Made by a program: the position numbers and the translations under genes
Shown: piece by piece, positions 38,310-47,466 of the stretch
How positions within the stretch are numbered: the stretch's first letter is position 1
How the letters are laid out: each line of letters begins with the position of its first letter
The notes under the pieces: generated by a model
Seen by the model: the letters and a program-made list of their open reading frames with translations, nothing else
What the model was told of the DNA's origin: nothing
Database searches by the model: none
DNA from: Methylorubrum rhodesianum
GTDB taxonomy: Bacteria > Pseudomonadota > Alphaproteobacteria > Rhizobiales > Beijerinckiaceae
NCBI RefSeq assembly: GCF_014199985.1
Contig: NZ_JACHOS010000001.1
Coordinates: 372,001-436,000 of the forward strand
Direction of reading: 5' to 3'
Length of the DNA: 64,000 nt

Positions 38310-38669
38310 ATGCGCACAGGATACCTGTCGTCTCATCTGCTGACTGCCGCTGCAATCGCTCTCTCTGTTAGCGTCGCTCACGCTGAAACTGCCAGCGGGA
38401 AGAGTTCCGATACGAAATCGGGAAAGCTATCCGGCAAGATGCTCGACAAGGTCACGTGCGAAGAATTCAACGGTCTCGACGAAACATTCAAACCGAAAGT
38501 CATCGCATGGGCTGCCGGGTACAGGCAGGGCCAGAAGAAACCGGATGCAGTGGCGATCGATATAGACGGAATAGAGAAGGTGACACCCTTTGTTGCGGAA
38601 AAGTGCAGGAAGGCGCCGTCCGCGTCGCTATGGTCAAAGATCGACGGAGAAATGAAGAAAATATTTTAG
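38310..38669 (+). CDS. HdeA-like periplasmic acid-stress protein
   Basis: 119 residues; the ATG at 38310 has GGAG 6 nt upstream, so the ATG at 38298 is probably not used. Signal peptide 1-25 (TAAAIALSVSVAHA). Mature part matches HdeA/HdeB-like proteins in VTCEEFNGLDETFKPKVIAWAAGY and GIEKVTPFVAEKCRKAPSASLWSKI, with the two cysteines (VTC and EKC) that form the single disulfide. HdeA is a disordered-when-acid periplasmic chaperone. Its sequence is somewhat less GC-rich than its neighbours. Confidence 0.8.
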   Translation: MRTGYLSSHLLTAAAIALSVSVAHAETASGKSSDTKSGKLSGKMLDKVTCEEFNGLDETFKPKVIAWAAGYRQGQKKPDAVAIDIDGIEKVTPFVAEKCRKAPSASLWSKIDGEMKKIF

Positions 38670-38895
38670 ACATTCGCGCTGGCATCATCGGATCGTCCGA
38701 TTTACGGGCGATTTTACGGCATCAAGCTTTATCATGTTCATCACGAATCGCTTTTCGGCTGCAGTTGGCAGCACATCTAGCAGTCACTCGAAGCTATTTC
38801 GCCAAGATGTTATTATAGTATTGCAGCAGAACGATTAAAATCAAGCGCGACATCCAGGCGCCGTGTCGGTCGCAAACTCCGATGGAGATCCGTGC

Positions 38896-39099
38896 ATGCT
38901 GAAGCGATTGATCATCATCACCGCGGCACTGGCTACGAGCACGGCGTCCATCGCACAGCCGTTTCCACCACCACCTCCGCCCGGTCCCCCGCCGCCCCCA
39001 CCGTTGGTTTTTCCTCCGCCGCCGCCGCCACCTCCGCCACTGGCATTGCCACCTCCACCTCCGCCTCCGCCGCCACCTCCGCCGCCTCCGCCCCCCTGA
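38896..39099 (+). CDS. Small exported polyproline protein
   Basis: 67 residues; ATG at 38896 with GGAG upstream. A clear signal peptide (MLKRLIIITAALATSTASIAQ) is followed by a mature part made almost only of proline, with a few Phe, Gly, Val, Leu and Ala, ending in a long uninterrupted proline run. The opposite strand reads as a glycine-rich frame but has no signal peptide. Proline runs stall ribosomes and need EF-P. Function unknown; a periplasmic spacer or an SH3/EVH1-like ligand is conceivable. The signal peptide plus ribosome site is my reason for calling it real. Confidence 0.6.
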   Translation: MLKRLIIITAALATSTASIAQPFPPPPPPGPPPPPPLVFPPPPPPPPPLALPPPPPPPPPPPPPPPP

Positions 39100-39917
39100 C
39101 CGGTCCGAAACATCAGCGCTTCGAAGAGGGACACGATCCGGAGCGGACATTCCCGCTGCGTGTCATCGCCACTCGGAGGCACATCCTGAGTTGACGAAGT
39201 GGCAGGTGTCGTCGTCGGGACCGACGAGACCGAAAACCTGTCCGGCGGCGGCATGCAGCTCAGACAGTCTTGAGCCCGTTGTTGCTGATGACGGACTTGA
39301 GCGCTGAGACGAGTTGCTTGGCGGGATTGGAATCGGGGCTGGTCAGCAGCAGGAACAAGCGATGGGTGCCGACGGTCCGGCTGTCGGCGCGGAAGGCTTC
39401 GCTCTCCTGGCGGCCGAGGCTGTCCGGGACGACGACGTCGCGGGTCCCAGCGTCGGCGTGAAGCCATAGAGACAGCCAGACCGGCAGCCGCCCGTGAACC
39501 TCATCGCCATCACAATTCGGCACGAGCTCACCGGCGATCGGCGGCACCCGCATCGCATCGCGACCGTAGGGATCGTGGCCTATGCAGCCGATTTCGCGGT
39601 CACGGCGGCGACGCGGCGTCAGCATGCGCCGGAGCGTCCTCCCACCGTCGATTGACATGTGCCCGCCAGCCGTTCCGGTTAGGGGAAGAGGCAGGCACGG
39701 TCACGACATTGCCGATGCGACACGATGCGATCGCTGCGCGACGACATCACGCCGGCGAAATCCCCTTCCGCGAGGCTTGGCTGCAGTCGTTCGTCACCGA
39801 GGCGAGATCGGTGACAGTGTCTTCCGCAGCGTCGATGACAAAGCCAACCGGACATCACCGATAGCCGGCGGCAACGCTGCGGCCGATCCAGGTGTTCGCA
39901 GTTCTGCACGGGATTGG
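39100..39917. other. Sparse region before tRNA-Glu
   Basis: Apart from the doubtful minus-strand frame at 39260-39658 I see no supported gene, repeat or operator here. Confidence 0.4.
39260..39658 (-). CDS. Hypothetical protein (doubtful)
   Basis: An open frame of up to 132 residues, or about 97 from an internal ATG near 39553. Its C-terminal half (WLSLWLHADAGTRDVVVPDS and HRLFLLLTSPDSNPAKQLVSALKSVISN) reads more like protein than the surrounding shadows, but I recognise no family, and no strong ribosome binding site is visible. It may be a fragment of a decayed gene. Confidence 0.25.
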   Translation of the reverse strand: MSIDGGRTLRRMLTPRRRRDREIGCIGHDPYGRDAMRVPPIAGELVPNCDGDEVHGRLPVWLSLWLHADAGTRDVVVPDSLGRQESEAFRADSRTVGTHRLFLLLTSPDSNPAKQLVSALKSVISNNGLKTV

Positions 39918-39989
39918 CGCGCCCTGCGGGAATCGAACCCGCCTTTTCAGCGTGAAAGGCTGACGTCCTAACCGATAGACGAAGGGCGC
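39918..39989 (-). tRNA. tRNA-Glu (anticodon TTC)
   Basis: Reading the minus strand: acceptor GCGCCCT paired with AGGGCGC, D arm GTCTATCGGTTAGGAC, anticodon arm TCAGCC-TTTCACG-CTGA with anticodon TTC, T arm GCGGGTTCGATTCCCGC, discriminator G. 72 nt; CCA is not encoded. Confidence 0.95.
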
Positions 39990-40136
39990 TGTCCGACGGC
40001 GCCCGGTCTATAGTCGGGTTCGTAGCCGACGGCAACGGCCTTGCCGCATGATTCCGCCGCTTGACGCGGAGGGGTCCCATCGGTTTCTCGATCAACCGAC
40101 ACGCCGCCACCGTTTCTTGTCTCGAAAGACCAGCCC

Positions 40137-40946
40137 ATGACCCCGCCGCGCGACCGCCCGGCCAAGCCGTACGGCTTCCGGCCCCGCCCGCGAACGCAGC
40201 AGCCGCCGGGACCGATGGCCCGCGAGGGGAGGGACCATGTCGTCCTGTATGGCTGGCACCCGGTGTCGCAGGCTCTGTCCAATGCCGGCCGTCACTTCCA
40301 TCGGCTGCTTGCGACCGAGAACGCGCTGGCCCGCTTGAACGAGGCCGGGGTCGCGCTGCCGATCGAGCCCGAGATCGTCCGCCCGAGCGCCATCGACCGA
40401 CTGCTCGGCCCGGACGCCGTGCATCAAGGCCTCTACGCGGAAGCCGAGCCGCTCACGGCGCCCGCGCTCGACGCGATGCCGGACGACGCGTTGCTGCTCG
40501 CCCTGGACCAGATCACCGACCCGCATAACGTGGGGGCCATCGTCCGCACTGCGGCGGCCTTCGGAGTCACCGCGATCGTCACGACGGCGCGCCACTCGCC
40601 CAACGCCACCGGTGTTCTGGCGAAATCCGCCTCCGGCGGCCTGGAACATGTGCCCCTCGTAATCGTGCGCAATCTCGCCGAGGCGCTGATCACGCTCGGC
40701 GAACGCGGCTTCACCCGGATCGGCCTCGATTCCGACGCCGGCACCTCGCTCGACGCCGTCGGTCCGCGCCGGCCGGCCGTGCTCGTGCTCGGTGCCGAGG
40801 GCAAGGGCCTGCGCCAGCGCACGACCGAGTGCTGCGACCTGCTCGTGCGCATCGACGCGACCGGCGCGATCCGCAGCCTCAACGTCTCGAACGCGGCCGC
40901 GATCACGCTCTATGCCCTGACCCGCTCCGTCGGGACGCCGGGCTGA
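40137..40946 (+). CDS. rlmB: TrmH-family rRNA 2'-O-methyltransferase (RlmB-like)
   Basis: 269 residues. A basic N-terminal tail (1-30), a substrate-binding domain (32-100, VVLYGWHPVSQALSNAGR), then the knotted SpoU domain with its three motifs: DQITDPHNVGAIVRTAAAFG, VLGAEGKGLRQRT and IRSLNVSNAAAITLY. It should methylate a ribose in rRNA, by similarity G2251 of 23S rRNA. It begins about 150 bp after tRNA-Glu on the opposite strand. Confidence 0.88.
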   Translation: MTPPRDRPAKPYGFRPRPRTQQPPGPMAREGRDHVVLYGWHPVSQALSNAGRHFHRLLATENALARLNEAGVALPIEPEIVRPSAIDRLLGPDAVHQGLYAEAEPLTAPALDAMPDDALLLALDQITDPHNVGAIVRTAAAFGVTAIVTTARHSPNATGVLAKSASGGLEHVPLVIVRNLAEALITLGERGFTRIGLDSDAGTSLDAVGPRRPAVLVLGAEGKGLRQRTTECCDLLVRIDATGAIRSLNVSNAAAITLYALTRSVGTPG

Positions 40947-41282
40947 GAGCGGGAGCCTTCGCGCGACACCGGTGCGGGCGATCTGACTGGCGCAGCTCGA
41001 ACGCCTCGATCGCAAGATCTTGCAGGACGTTGCGTCGTCGACGCGGATCCGGTATCGCTCGCACCGATTTCCTCATCGGTACCGTCAGGATCCGGGCGTC
41101 CATGCTCGGCGGTCGCATCGCCGGGGAAATCGGCCCTCGACCATCGCTTTAAGCATGCGTCGGCCCTCCGAGAGGAGGCGAGCCCGACCGGATCGTCCAT
41201 CCGGCGGGCGGCGGTGACGGGGGCAATTCGCAACACGAGCCGCCGACGCGGCCTCACGAAATGAGGCCATTCAGGAGAAAGA
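40947..41282. other. Leader region of rpsA
   Basis: 336 bp between rlmB and rpsA; a cmk gene, the common rpsA neighbour, is not here. The last bases before the ATG carry AGGAGAAAG, a strong ribosome site. No defined hairpin was identified, though rpsA leaders are often autoregulatory. Confidence 0.5.
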
Positions 41283-42992
41283 ATGTCTGCTGGTCTGAAC
41301 GCAAGCTCTGCGGCCCGCGAGGATTTCGCGGCCCTGCTCGAGGAATCTTTCCTCCAGCACGAGATCACCGAGGGTTCGGTCGTCAAGGGCACCGTCGTCG
41401 GCATCGAGAAGGATGTCGCCGTCATCGACATCGGTGCCAAGACTGAGGGGCGTGTCCCCCTCAAGGAATTCACCGGCCCGGGCCGCGAGGGCGAGCTCAA
41501 GGTCGGCGATGAGGTCGAAGTCTACGTCGACCGCATCGAGAACGCGCTGGGCGAGGCCGTCATCTCGCGCGACAAGGCGCGCCGCGAGGAGAGCTGGGTC
41601 AAGCTCGAGAAGGCCTTCGAGGCCAACGAGCGCGTGACCGGCACGATCTTCAACCAAGTCAAGGGCGGCTACACCGTCGACCTCGACGGCGCCGTGGCGT
41701 TCCTGCCGCGCTCGCAGGTCGACATCCGCCCGGTGCGCGACGTGACCCCGCTGCTCGGCACGCCCCAGCCGTTCCAGATCCTCAAGATGGATCGCCGCCG
41801 CGGCAACATCGTCGTGTCGCGCCGCACCGTGCTCGAGGAGAGCCGCGCCGAGCAGCGCTCGGAGCTGGTGGCCAACCTTGAGGAAGGTCAGGTCATCGAC
41901 GGCGTCGTCAAGAACATCACCGAGTACGGCGCCTTCGTCGATCTCGGCGGCATCGACGGCCTCTTGCACGTCACCGACATGGCGTGGCGCCGCGTGAACC
42001 ACCCGTCCGAGGTCGTGACCATCGGCCAGACGGTGAAGGTCAAGATCATCAAGATCAACCACGAGACGCACCGCATCTCGCTCGGCATCAAGCAGCTGCT
42101 CGCCGATCCGTGGGAGGGCATCGCCGCCCGTTACCCCGAGGGCGCCAAGCTCAAGGGCCGCGTGACCAACATCACCGATTACGGCGCCTTCGTGGAGCTG
42201 GAGCCGGGGATCGAGGGCCTGATCCACGTCTCCGAGATGAGCTGGACCAAGAAGAACGTCCATCCGGGCAAGATCGTCTCCACCTCCCAGGAGGTCGAGG
42301 TGCAGATCCTGGAGGTCGATTCGGTCAAGCGCCGCATCTCGCTCGGCCTCAAGCAGACCCTGCAGAACCCGTGGGAGGCCTTCGCCGAGAAGCACCCGGT
42401 CGGTTCCGAGGTCGAGGGCGAGGTCAAGAACAAGACCGAGTTCGGCCTGTTCATCGGTCTCGAGGGCGATGTCGACGGCATGGTTCACCTGTCGGATCTC
42501 GACTGGAACCGTCCCGGCGAGCAGGTCATCGAGGAGTTCAAGAAGGGCGACATGGTGCGCGCCCAGGTTCTCGACGTCGACGTCGAGAAGGAGCGCATCT
42601 CGCTCGGCGTGAAGCAGCTCGGCGGCGATCCCTTCGCGGAAGCCGGCGAGATCAAGAAGGGTCAGGTCGTCACCTGCGAGGTCGTCGAGGTGAAGGATTC
42701 CGGCCTGGAGGTGAAGCTCGTCGACACCGACATGCAGACCTTCATCCGTCGCGCCGAACTCGCCCGTGACCGTGGCGACCAGCGTCCCGAGCGTTTCGCC
42801 GCCGGCGAGAAGTTCGATGCCCGCGTCATCCAGTTCGACCGCAAGGCCCGCCGCGTGCAGGTCTCGATCAAGGCGCTGGAAGTCGCAGAGGAGCGCGAGG
42901 CGATGGCCCAGTTCGGCTCGGCCGATTCCGGTGCCTCGCTCGGCGACATCCTGGGCGCTGCCTTCAACAAGAAGAAGGGCGACGAGGAGTAA
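41283..42992 (+). CDS. rpsA: 30S ribosomal protein S1
   Basis: 569 residues; AGGAGAA precedes the ATG. Six S1 RNA-binding domains in series, beginning near 33, 117, 203, 288, 375 and 462, several with the typical repeat ITEYGAFVDLGGIDGLLHVTDM, ITDYGAFVELEPGIEGLIHVSEM and KTEFGLFIGLEGDVDGMVHLSDL. It binds mRNA and helps initiation on structured messages. A strong terminator follows the stop. Confidence 0.97.
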   Translation: MSAGLNASSAAREDFAALLEESFLQHEITEGSVVKGTVVGIEKDVAVIDIGAKTEGRVPLKEFTGPGREGELKVGDEVEVYVDRIENALGEAVISRDKARREESWVKLEKAFEANERVTGTIFNQVKGGYTVDLDGAVAFLPRSQVDIRPVRDVTPLLGTPQPFQILKMDRRRGNIVVSRRTVLEESRAEQRSELVANLEEGQVIDGVVKNITEYGAFVDLGGIDGLLHVTDMAWRRVNHPSEVVTIGQTVKVKIIKINHETHRISLGIKQLLADPWEGIAARYPEGAKLKGRVTNITDYGAFVELEPGIEGLIHVSEMSWTKKNVHPGKIVSTSQEVEVQILEVDSVKRRISLGLKQTLQNPWEAFAEKHPVGSEVEGEVKNKTEFGLFIGLEGDVDGMVHLSDLDWNRPGEQVIEEFKKGDMVRAQVLDVDVEKERISLGVKQLGGDPFAEAGEIKKGQVVTCEVVEVKDSGLEVKLVDTDMQTFIRRAELARDRGDQRPERFAAGEKFDARVIQFDRKARRVQVSIKALEVAEEREAMAQFGSADSGASLGDILGAAFNKKKGDEE

Positions 42993-43020
42993 TCCTCGGT
43001 CTCCCTCGAAGCGATGCCTC

Positions 43021-43048
43021 GGGGCCGGCTCTGCCGGCCCCGAACTTT
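43021..43048 (+). terminator. Intrinsic terminator after rpsA
   Basis: GGGGCCGGC (43021-43029), loop TCT, GCCGGCCCC (43033-43041) is a perfect 9-bp GC stem, followed by GAACTTTTG. It lies 28 nt after the rpsA stop. Confidence 0.85.
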
Positions 43049-43087
43049 TGTGGGTTCCGTTTTTCGAAGCATCTTGAGGCGAGCGCG

Positions 43088-44413
43088 ATGGCAGACCGCC
43101 TCCCGGGCCTGGGTGCCGGCCTGAGATGGTTGAAGAGGAAACGCGGCGACGGCTTTGTCGAACCGCTTCCGGGCGATTTTGCCCCCGGGCTGTATCTCGA
43201 TCTGAACGCCGACGTGGCGATGGCGATCGAGGCCGGTCATATCGCCTCCGCGGAAGAGCATTACCGCTTGTTCGGCCGCCGCGAAGGCCGGCCCTACCGG
43301 GTGCCGGCCGCGGGCACGGAACTCGGCGGCGGGATCGCCGGGCCGTGGACCTATCGCTATCCCTATCGCGCCTGCCCGGACCTGCCGCCGGTCGCATTCG
43401 CACCGCCCCGGCCCGGTCCCGAGGACGAGACGATCGCGCGCCGGCTCATCGCCGCTTGGCGGTCCGGTGCCGGACGCTCGCCGGCACAGGCGGACAACGA
43501 GGGCATGTGGGCGGCCCGGGCTCAAGGATTTTCGGCATTCCATAGCGCGCTACGGACCGGGGACGCCGCGATGCTGGCCGATCTCCTCAACAATCTGTTC
43601 CAGTCCCATCTCGCGCACGGCATCGCCATGGGGCGGACGATGGCGACGCTGGCGCGACAGGCGCCGACGCCATTTTCCGCGAGCTGGTGCGACCGGCTTC
43701 TGAGGCTGTCTGAGGCTCTCGGCCTCGCCCATGTCCGCTCACCGGAGCAGGGCGACTACACAGCTCCTCTGGCCGGCGCCCTGGTCCAGCAGATCGAACC
43801 GGGCCGCCTCGAAGCCGAACTGGGCTTTCCCCTAGTGTTTCCCGATGTCGGAGCGCCGTTCGGCGTGCGCTACGGCGCCGGCATCCTGCCCGAGCACGCC
43901 TTCAGCCATGCCTACGCCGCGTGGCGAATCGGGCGACTGGGGGATTTTGGAAGCGTGGTGGAGATCGGCGGCGGCTTCGGCGGCCTCGCATGGTTCCTGC
44001 GGCGGCCGTGCCGACGCTACACGATCCTCGATCTGCCCTTCACCAACGTCCTTCAGGGCTGGTTCCTGCTGAAGGCGGGCCTCGACCTGTCGCTGGCCGG
44101 CGAACCCGAGGCGGCGATCCGCGTCCTGCCCTGGTGGGACATCGAGCGGGACGAGAGTTACGATCTGGCCATCAACCAGGATTCGATTCCCGAGATGCCG
44201 CCGGAGACGGCGGCCATGTACATCGCGCGAATTCGTACCATCGCTCCGATGTTCTACTCGATCAATCAGGAGGCGGCGGCGCCGAACACCGACGACTTCC
44301 GACAGGTCGTCGTCCCCGACCTCATCGCGCAAGACGGCGGTTATCGGAGATTGAACCGGCAGCTCTTCTGGATGCGCGACGGCTACGTCGAGGAAGTCTA
44401 CGCTCGGCGTTGA
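43088..44413 (+). CDS. Putative sugar O-methyltransferase with N-terminal NPDV-type module
   Basis: 441 residues. Residues 31-66 (GLYLDLNADVAMAIEAGH..AEEHYRLFGRREGRPYR) match the 35-residue repeat at the C-terminus of the giant secreted protein at the left edge. From about 250 it resembles the putative sugar O-methyltransferase family: SAM-binding VVEIGGGFGGLAWFL, then YTILDLPFTNVLQGWFL, INQDSIPEMPPE and SINQEAA near the end. It may modify a surface polysaccharide, but no other polysaccharide genes are beside it. Confidence 0.7.
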   Translation: MADRLPGLGAGLRWLKRKRGDGFVEPLPGDFAPGLYLDLNADVAMAIEAGHIASAEEHYRLFGRREGRPYRVPAAGTELGGGIAGPWTYRYPYRACPDLPPVAFAPPRPGPEDETIARRLIAAWRSGAGRSPAQADNEGMWAARAQGFSAFHSALRTGDAAMLADLLNNLFQSHLAHGIAMGRTMATLARQAPTPFSASWCDRLLRLSEALGLAHVRSPEQGDYTAPLAGALVQQIEPGRLEAELGFPLVFPDVGAPFGVRYGAGILPEHAFSHAYAAWRIGRLGDFGSVVEIGGGFGGLAWFLRRPCRRYTILDLPFTNVLQGWFLLKAGLDLSLAGEPEAAIRVLPWWDIERDESYDLAINQDSIPEMPPETAAMYIARIRTIAPMFYSINQEAAAPNTDDFRQVVVPDLIAQDGGYRRLNRQLFWMRDGYVEEVYARR

Positions 44414-44744
44414 ACCCGCGCCGGTCTGAGCACATCGCTTTCGACGATGGTGGATCCCGGTCGTAGCCGCGCGAACGGAACAGGCTCTTGCCCGTCCGCC
44501 TCGGGCAGCGTTAAACACGAGCCGGACTCGGCAGTCGCAATCGAATCCAAGCCCATCAAGGACTTGGCCGACATCCGGATCGATCAGCGACGCTGGTGCC
44601 GGGATACTCTGCCGGATCGCCTCGCTGCGGCGAGGCGGGCAGATCCACGGATCAATCAGGGCTGCGCTCCGGCTGGGCGCAACCTGCACGATCCCAACAG
44701 AACAACGGTCGGCAGGGACCGCTTGGAGAGGAGTTGATCGTCGG
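44414..44744. other. Intergenic region before sppA
   Basis: 331 bp with short open frames only and no recognisable domain. GGAGAGGAG at 44724-44732 probably serves the downstream ATG, although spaced a little far (12 nt). Confidence 0.4.
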
Positions 44745-45713
44745 ATGGCCGCAGACGCCGAGTTTCTCATCGACCGCCGCCGTTTGCGCCGCAAGCTGAC
44801 GCTGTGGCGCATGCTCGGCATCGGGGCCGCCATCATCGCCGTCGGCGCGGTGGGCTATCGCGCGCGGGTCGGCGACGGCCGCTTCTTCCCGGCCACGGAG
44901 AAGCAGATCGCCCGTATCTCGATCGGCGGGTTCATCGCCGGCAGCGAATCGACCCGCAAGCTGATCGAGCGCGTCGGCAAGGCGGATGCCGTCGAGGGGG
45001 TGGTGATCTCGATCTCCTCGCCCGGTGGCACGACCACAGGCTCCGAGGAGCTCTACCGTAACCTGCGCGCGCTTGCCGCGAAGAAGCCGATGGTCGCCTT
45101 CGTCGACGGCACCGCCGCATCCGGTGCCTACATCACCGCGATCGCCGCCGACCATATCGTTGCCCGCGAGACCGCGCTGGTCGGCTCGATTGGTGTGCTG
45201 TTCCAGTACCCGGACGTCTCCGGCCTGCTCGACAAGGTCGGCGTCAAGGTCGAGTCCGTGAAATCCTCGCCGCTGAAGGCGGAGCCCTCGGGCTTCAGCC
45301 CAACCTCTCCCGAGGCCCGCGCGGCCTTGTCCTCGATCGTGCTCGACACCTACGGCTGGTTCAAGGGCTTGGTGGCGGAGCGCCGTGGCATGGACGACAG
45401 CCAGCTGTCGGTCGTGGCAGACGGGCGCGTCTTCAGCGGTCGCCAAAGCCTGCCGCTGAAGCTCGTCGATGAACTCGGCGGCGAGCGCCAGGCCGTAGCG
45501 TGGCTGGAGAAGGAGAGGAAGGTGCCTGCGAACCTTCCGGTGAAGGATTGGAAGCCGAAGGCCGAGGGCGGGTTCAAGCTGTGGTCGGCCCTCGGGATCG
45601 GCGCGGACCTACTCGGGCTCGATGGGCTCGCCAACCGCCTCCGTGCGGTCGAGGACGAGGCTGCCGGCGTCGCCCATGGCGGGCTTCTCGCTGTCTGGCG
45701 CCCGGCTCCCTGA
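44745..45713 (+). CDS. sppA: Signal peptide peptidase SppA (S49 protease)
   Basis: 322 residues. One membrane segment near 22-40, then a single S49 domain: [23 protein letters not shown], the catalytic Ser region in [21 protein letters not shown] and a downstream Lys within the region [13 protein letters not shown]. This is the short, SohB/archaeal-like form. It digests leftover signal peptides at the inner membrane. It is followed closely by ihfB. Confidence 0.9.
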   Translation: MAADAEFLIDRRRLRRKLTLWRMLGIGAAIIAVGAVGYRARVGDGRFFPATEKQIARISIGGFIAGSESTRKLIERVGKADAVEGVVISISSPGGTTTGSEELYRNLRALAAKKPMVAFVDGTAASGAYITAIAADHIVARETALVGSIGVLFQYPDVSGLLDKVGVKVESVKSSPLKAEPSGFSPTSPEARAALSSIVLDTYGWFKGLVAERRGMDDSQLSVVADGRVFSGRQSLPLKLVDELGGERQAVAWLEKERKVPANLPVKDWKPKAEGGFKLWSALGIGADLLGLDGLANRLRAVEDEAAGVAHGGLLAVWRPAP

Positions 45714-45717
45714 GGTT

Positions 45718-45745
45718 TCGCGCCCTGTCGCGCCCTGTCGCGCCC
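45718..45745. repeat. Short tandem repeat between sppA and ihfB
   Basis: The 10-bp unit TCGCGCCCTG occurs 2.8 times in a row directly after the sppA stop. Function unknown; copy number might vary between strains. Confidence 0.7.
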
Positions 45746-45769
45746 GCCCCGCATTCGGAAGAGAGCCGC

Positions 45770-46078
45770 ATGATCAAGTCGGAACTCGTGCTCAAGATTG
45801 CTGAGCAGAATCCCCACCTCTACCAGCGCGACGTCGAGACTCTCGTCAACGCGATCCTGGACACCATCGCCGATGCCCTGGCCCAGGGGGATCGGGTGGA
45901 ACTGCGCGGTTTCGGTGCCTTCTCGGTCAAGCGCCGCGAGGCCCGCCGCGGTCGCAATCCCCGCACCGGCGAGTCGGTGGCGGTGTCGGAGAAGGCGATT
46001 CCGGTTTTCAAGACGGGCAAGGAGATGCGTCTGCGCCTCAATCGAGCCGGCATCGGCGACGAGCAGCCGAGCGCCTGA
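45770..46078 (+). CDS. ihfB: Integration host factor beta subunit
   Basis: 102 residues; start [23 protein letters not shown]. Contains the HU/IHF DNA-binding arm [13 protein letters not shown] with the proline that intercalates DNA, and [21 protein letters not shown] bends DNA and is a common helper at sigma-54 promoters such as those earlier in this window. The extension after residue 90 is short, typical for IHF beta of alphaproteobacteria. Confidence 0.95.
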   Translation: MIKSELVLKIAEQNPHLYQRDVETLVNAILDTIADALAQGDRVELRGFGAFSVKRREARRGRNPRTGESVAVSEKAIPVFKTGKEMRLRLNRAGIGDEQPSA

Positions 46079-46291
46079 TCGCGTCGATCGAAATTTTCGT
46101 CCCGGCGGTGGCCGATTGGTTCGGCAGCCGCCGTGACGCTTCGTTCGATGTCCGCTGCGCTGAGCCGCCATCCCCATCGTTGACTTGCGCTCTAGTTCTG
46201 CGGTCTGAGCTGCGAAAGGCGCCCGCTCGAAAGCCACGCGGCACCGAGCGGGGTCGGCCGAGGCTCCTGCCATCCGTCGGAGATCCGTTGT

Positions 46292-46657
46292 ATGATCCGT
46301 TTTCTGAAGGCGCTGGTTCTGCTGCCGATCGCGGTGGTGATCGTCCTGCTCGCGGTCGCCAATCGTGAGGCCGTGACGCTCTCCTTCGATCCGTTCTCGC
46401 CCGAGCCGGTGTTCAGTCTGGTCCTGCCGCTCTACGCCGTGCTGTTCGGTGCGGTGGCGCTCGGCATCCTGGTCGGCGGCATCGGCAGCTGGCTCGGCCA
46501 AGCCGGAACGCGGCAGCGCGCGCGCTATCATCGCCGCGAGGCCGATCGCCTCGCCAAGGAGGCGGCGGAGTTGAAGACCTTCGGCACGCCGGGATTCGAG
46601 CCGGGCTACGCTGGAGCCGGCACCCGTACCGCGCTGCCGGCTCCGGCGGCGCGCTGA
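46292..46657 (+). CDS. LapA-domain (DUF1049) membrane protein
   Basis: 121 residues: start MIRFLKALVLLPIAVVIVLLAVANREAV and second membrane segment near 45-70 with a cytoplasmic basic C-terminal region (QRARYHRREADRLAKEAAEL). Matches the LapA/DUF1049 family, which assists lipopolysaccharide assembly at the inner membrane in E. coli. It lies between ihfB and trpF, the common alphaproteobacterial order. Confidence 0.88.
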   Translation: MIRFLKALVLLPIAVVIVLLAVANREAVTLSFDPFSPEPVFSLVLPLYAVLFGAVALGILVGGIGSWLGQAGTRQRARYHRREADRLAKEAAELKTFGTPGFEPGYAGAGTRTALPAPAAR

Positions 46658-46677
46658 AGTCGCGGAGCCCCCCATCG

Positions 46678-47325
46678 ATGACCGAGGTGCGCGTCAAGAT
46701 CTGCGGCCTCAGCGGCGAGGAGACGCTCGACGCGGCGCTCGATGCGGGTGCGGACCTCGTCGGCTTCGTTCATTTCCTTAAGAGTCCGCGCCACGTGAGC
46801 CTGGACAAGGGCCGCCGCCTTGCGCAGCGGGCGCGAGGGAGGGCGGAGCGTGTCGTGCTTCTGGTCGATCCCGACGACACCCTCCTCGCAGCCGCCGTTG
46901 AGGCGCTCGATCCGGACTGGATTCAGCTTCACGGCGGAGAATCGCCGCAGCGCATCGCCGAGATCCGCGCACGGACCGGACGGCCCGTCATGAAGGCCGT
47001 CGGCGTCGCCGCTGCCCACGATCTCATCGCGCTTCCGGATTACGCGGCCGTGGCCGACCGGCTCCTGCTCGACGCCAAGCCGCCCTTGGGCGCAGATCTG
47101 CCCGGCGGCAACGGACGCAGCTTCGATTGGGATATCCTGAAAGGGGTCGTGCTGACTTCGGGCACGATGCTGTCCGGCGGCCTCGATGCCGACAACGTCG
47201 AAGAGGCCCTGGCGCGCACGGGGCTCGCCGCTGTCGACGTCTCGTCGGGCGTCGAGGTTCGTCCGGGCGAAAAGGATCCGGCCAAGATCGTGGCCTTCGT
47301 CGCCGCCGCTCGTCGCCGGCGCTGA
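46678..47325 (+). CDS. trpF: Phosphoribosylanthranilate isomerase
   Basis: 215 residues, a TIM barrel with VKICGLSG (catalytic Cys), DWIQLHGGE, FDWDILKG, MLSGGLDADNVEEA and VDVSSGVEVRPGEKDPAKI (catalytic Asp). It isomerises N-(5-phosphoribosyl)anthranilate to the carboxyphenylamino-deoxyribulose phosphate in tryptophan synthesis. It begins 20 nt after the LapA-type gene and precedes trpB. Confidence 0.95.
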   Translation: MTEVRVKICGLSGEETLDAALDAGADLVGFVHFLKSPRHVSLDKGRRLAQRARGRAERVVLLVDPDDTLLAAAVEALDPDWIQLHGGESPQRIAEIRARTGRPVMKAVGVAAAHDLIALPDYAAVADRLLLDAKPPLGADLPGGNGRSFDWDILKGVVLTSGTMLSGGLDADNVEEALARTGLAAVDVSSGVEVRPGEKDPAKIVAFVAAARRRR

Positions 47326-47466
47326 TCATCGCCGTCGAGGCCCGCTTCCCGCCGCATCGCCCTGCGGAGACGTTCCGACGCGTTTGTCCGGCTGTGCCGC
47401 ATTGCGGCCGCCGTCCCATGGGTCTAGCACGCGAGCCAACGATCGATTTCGCGAAGGACCGTCCCC

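Noticed and set aside
38841..39467. Glycine-rich minus-strand frame
   Set aside because: Reverse complement of the proline codons of the small exported protein; no signal peptide or ribosome site.
41271..43403. A 710-codon minus-strand frame opposite rpsA
   Set aside because: Low-complexity Leu/Asp/Glu-rich mirror of S1 codons; no domain.
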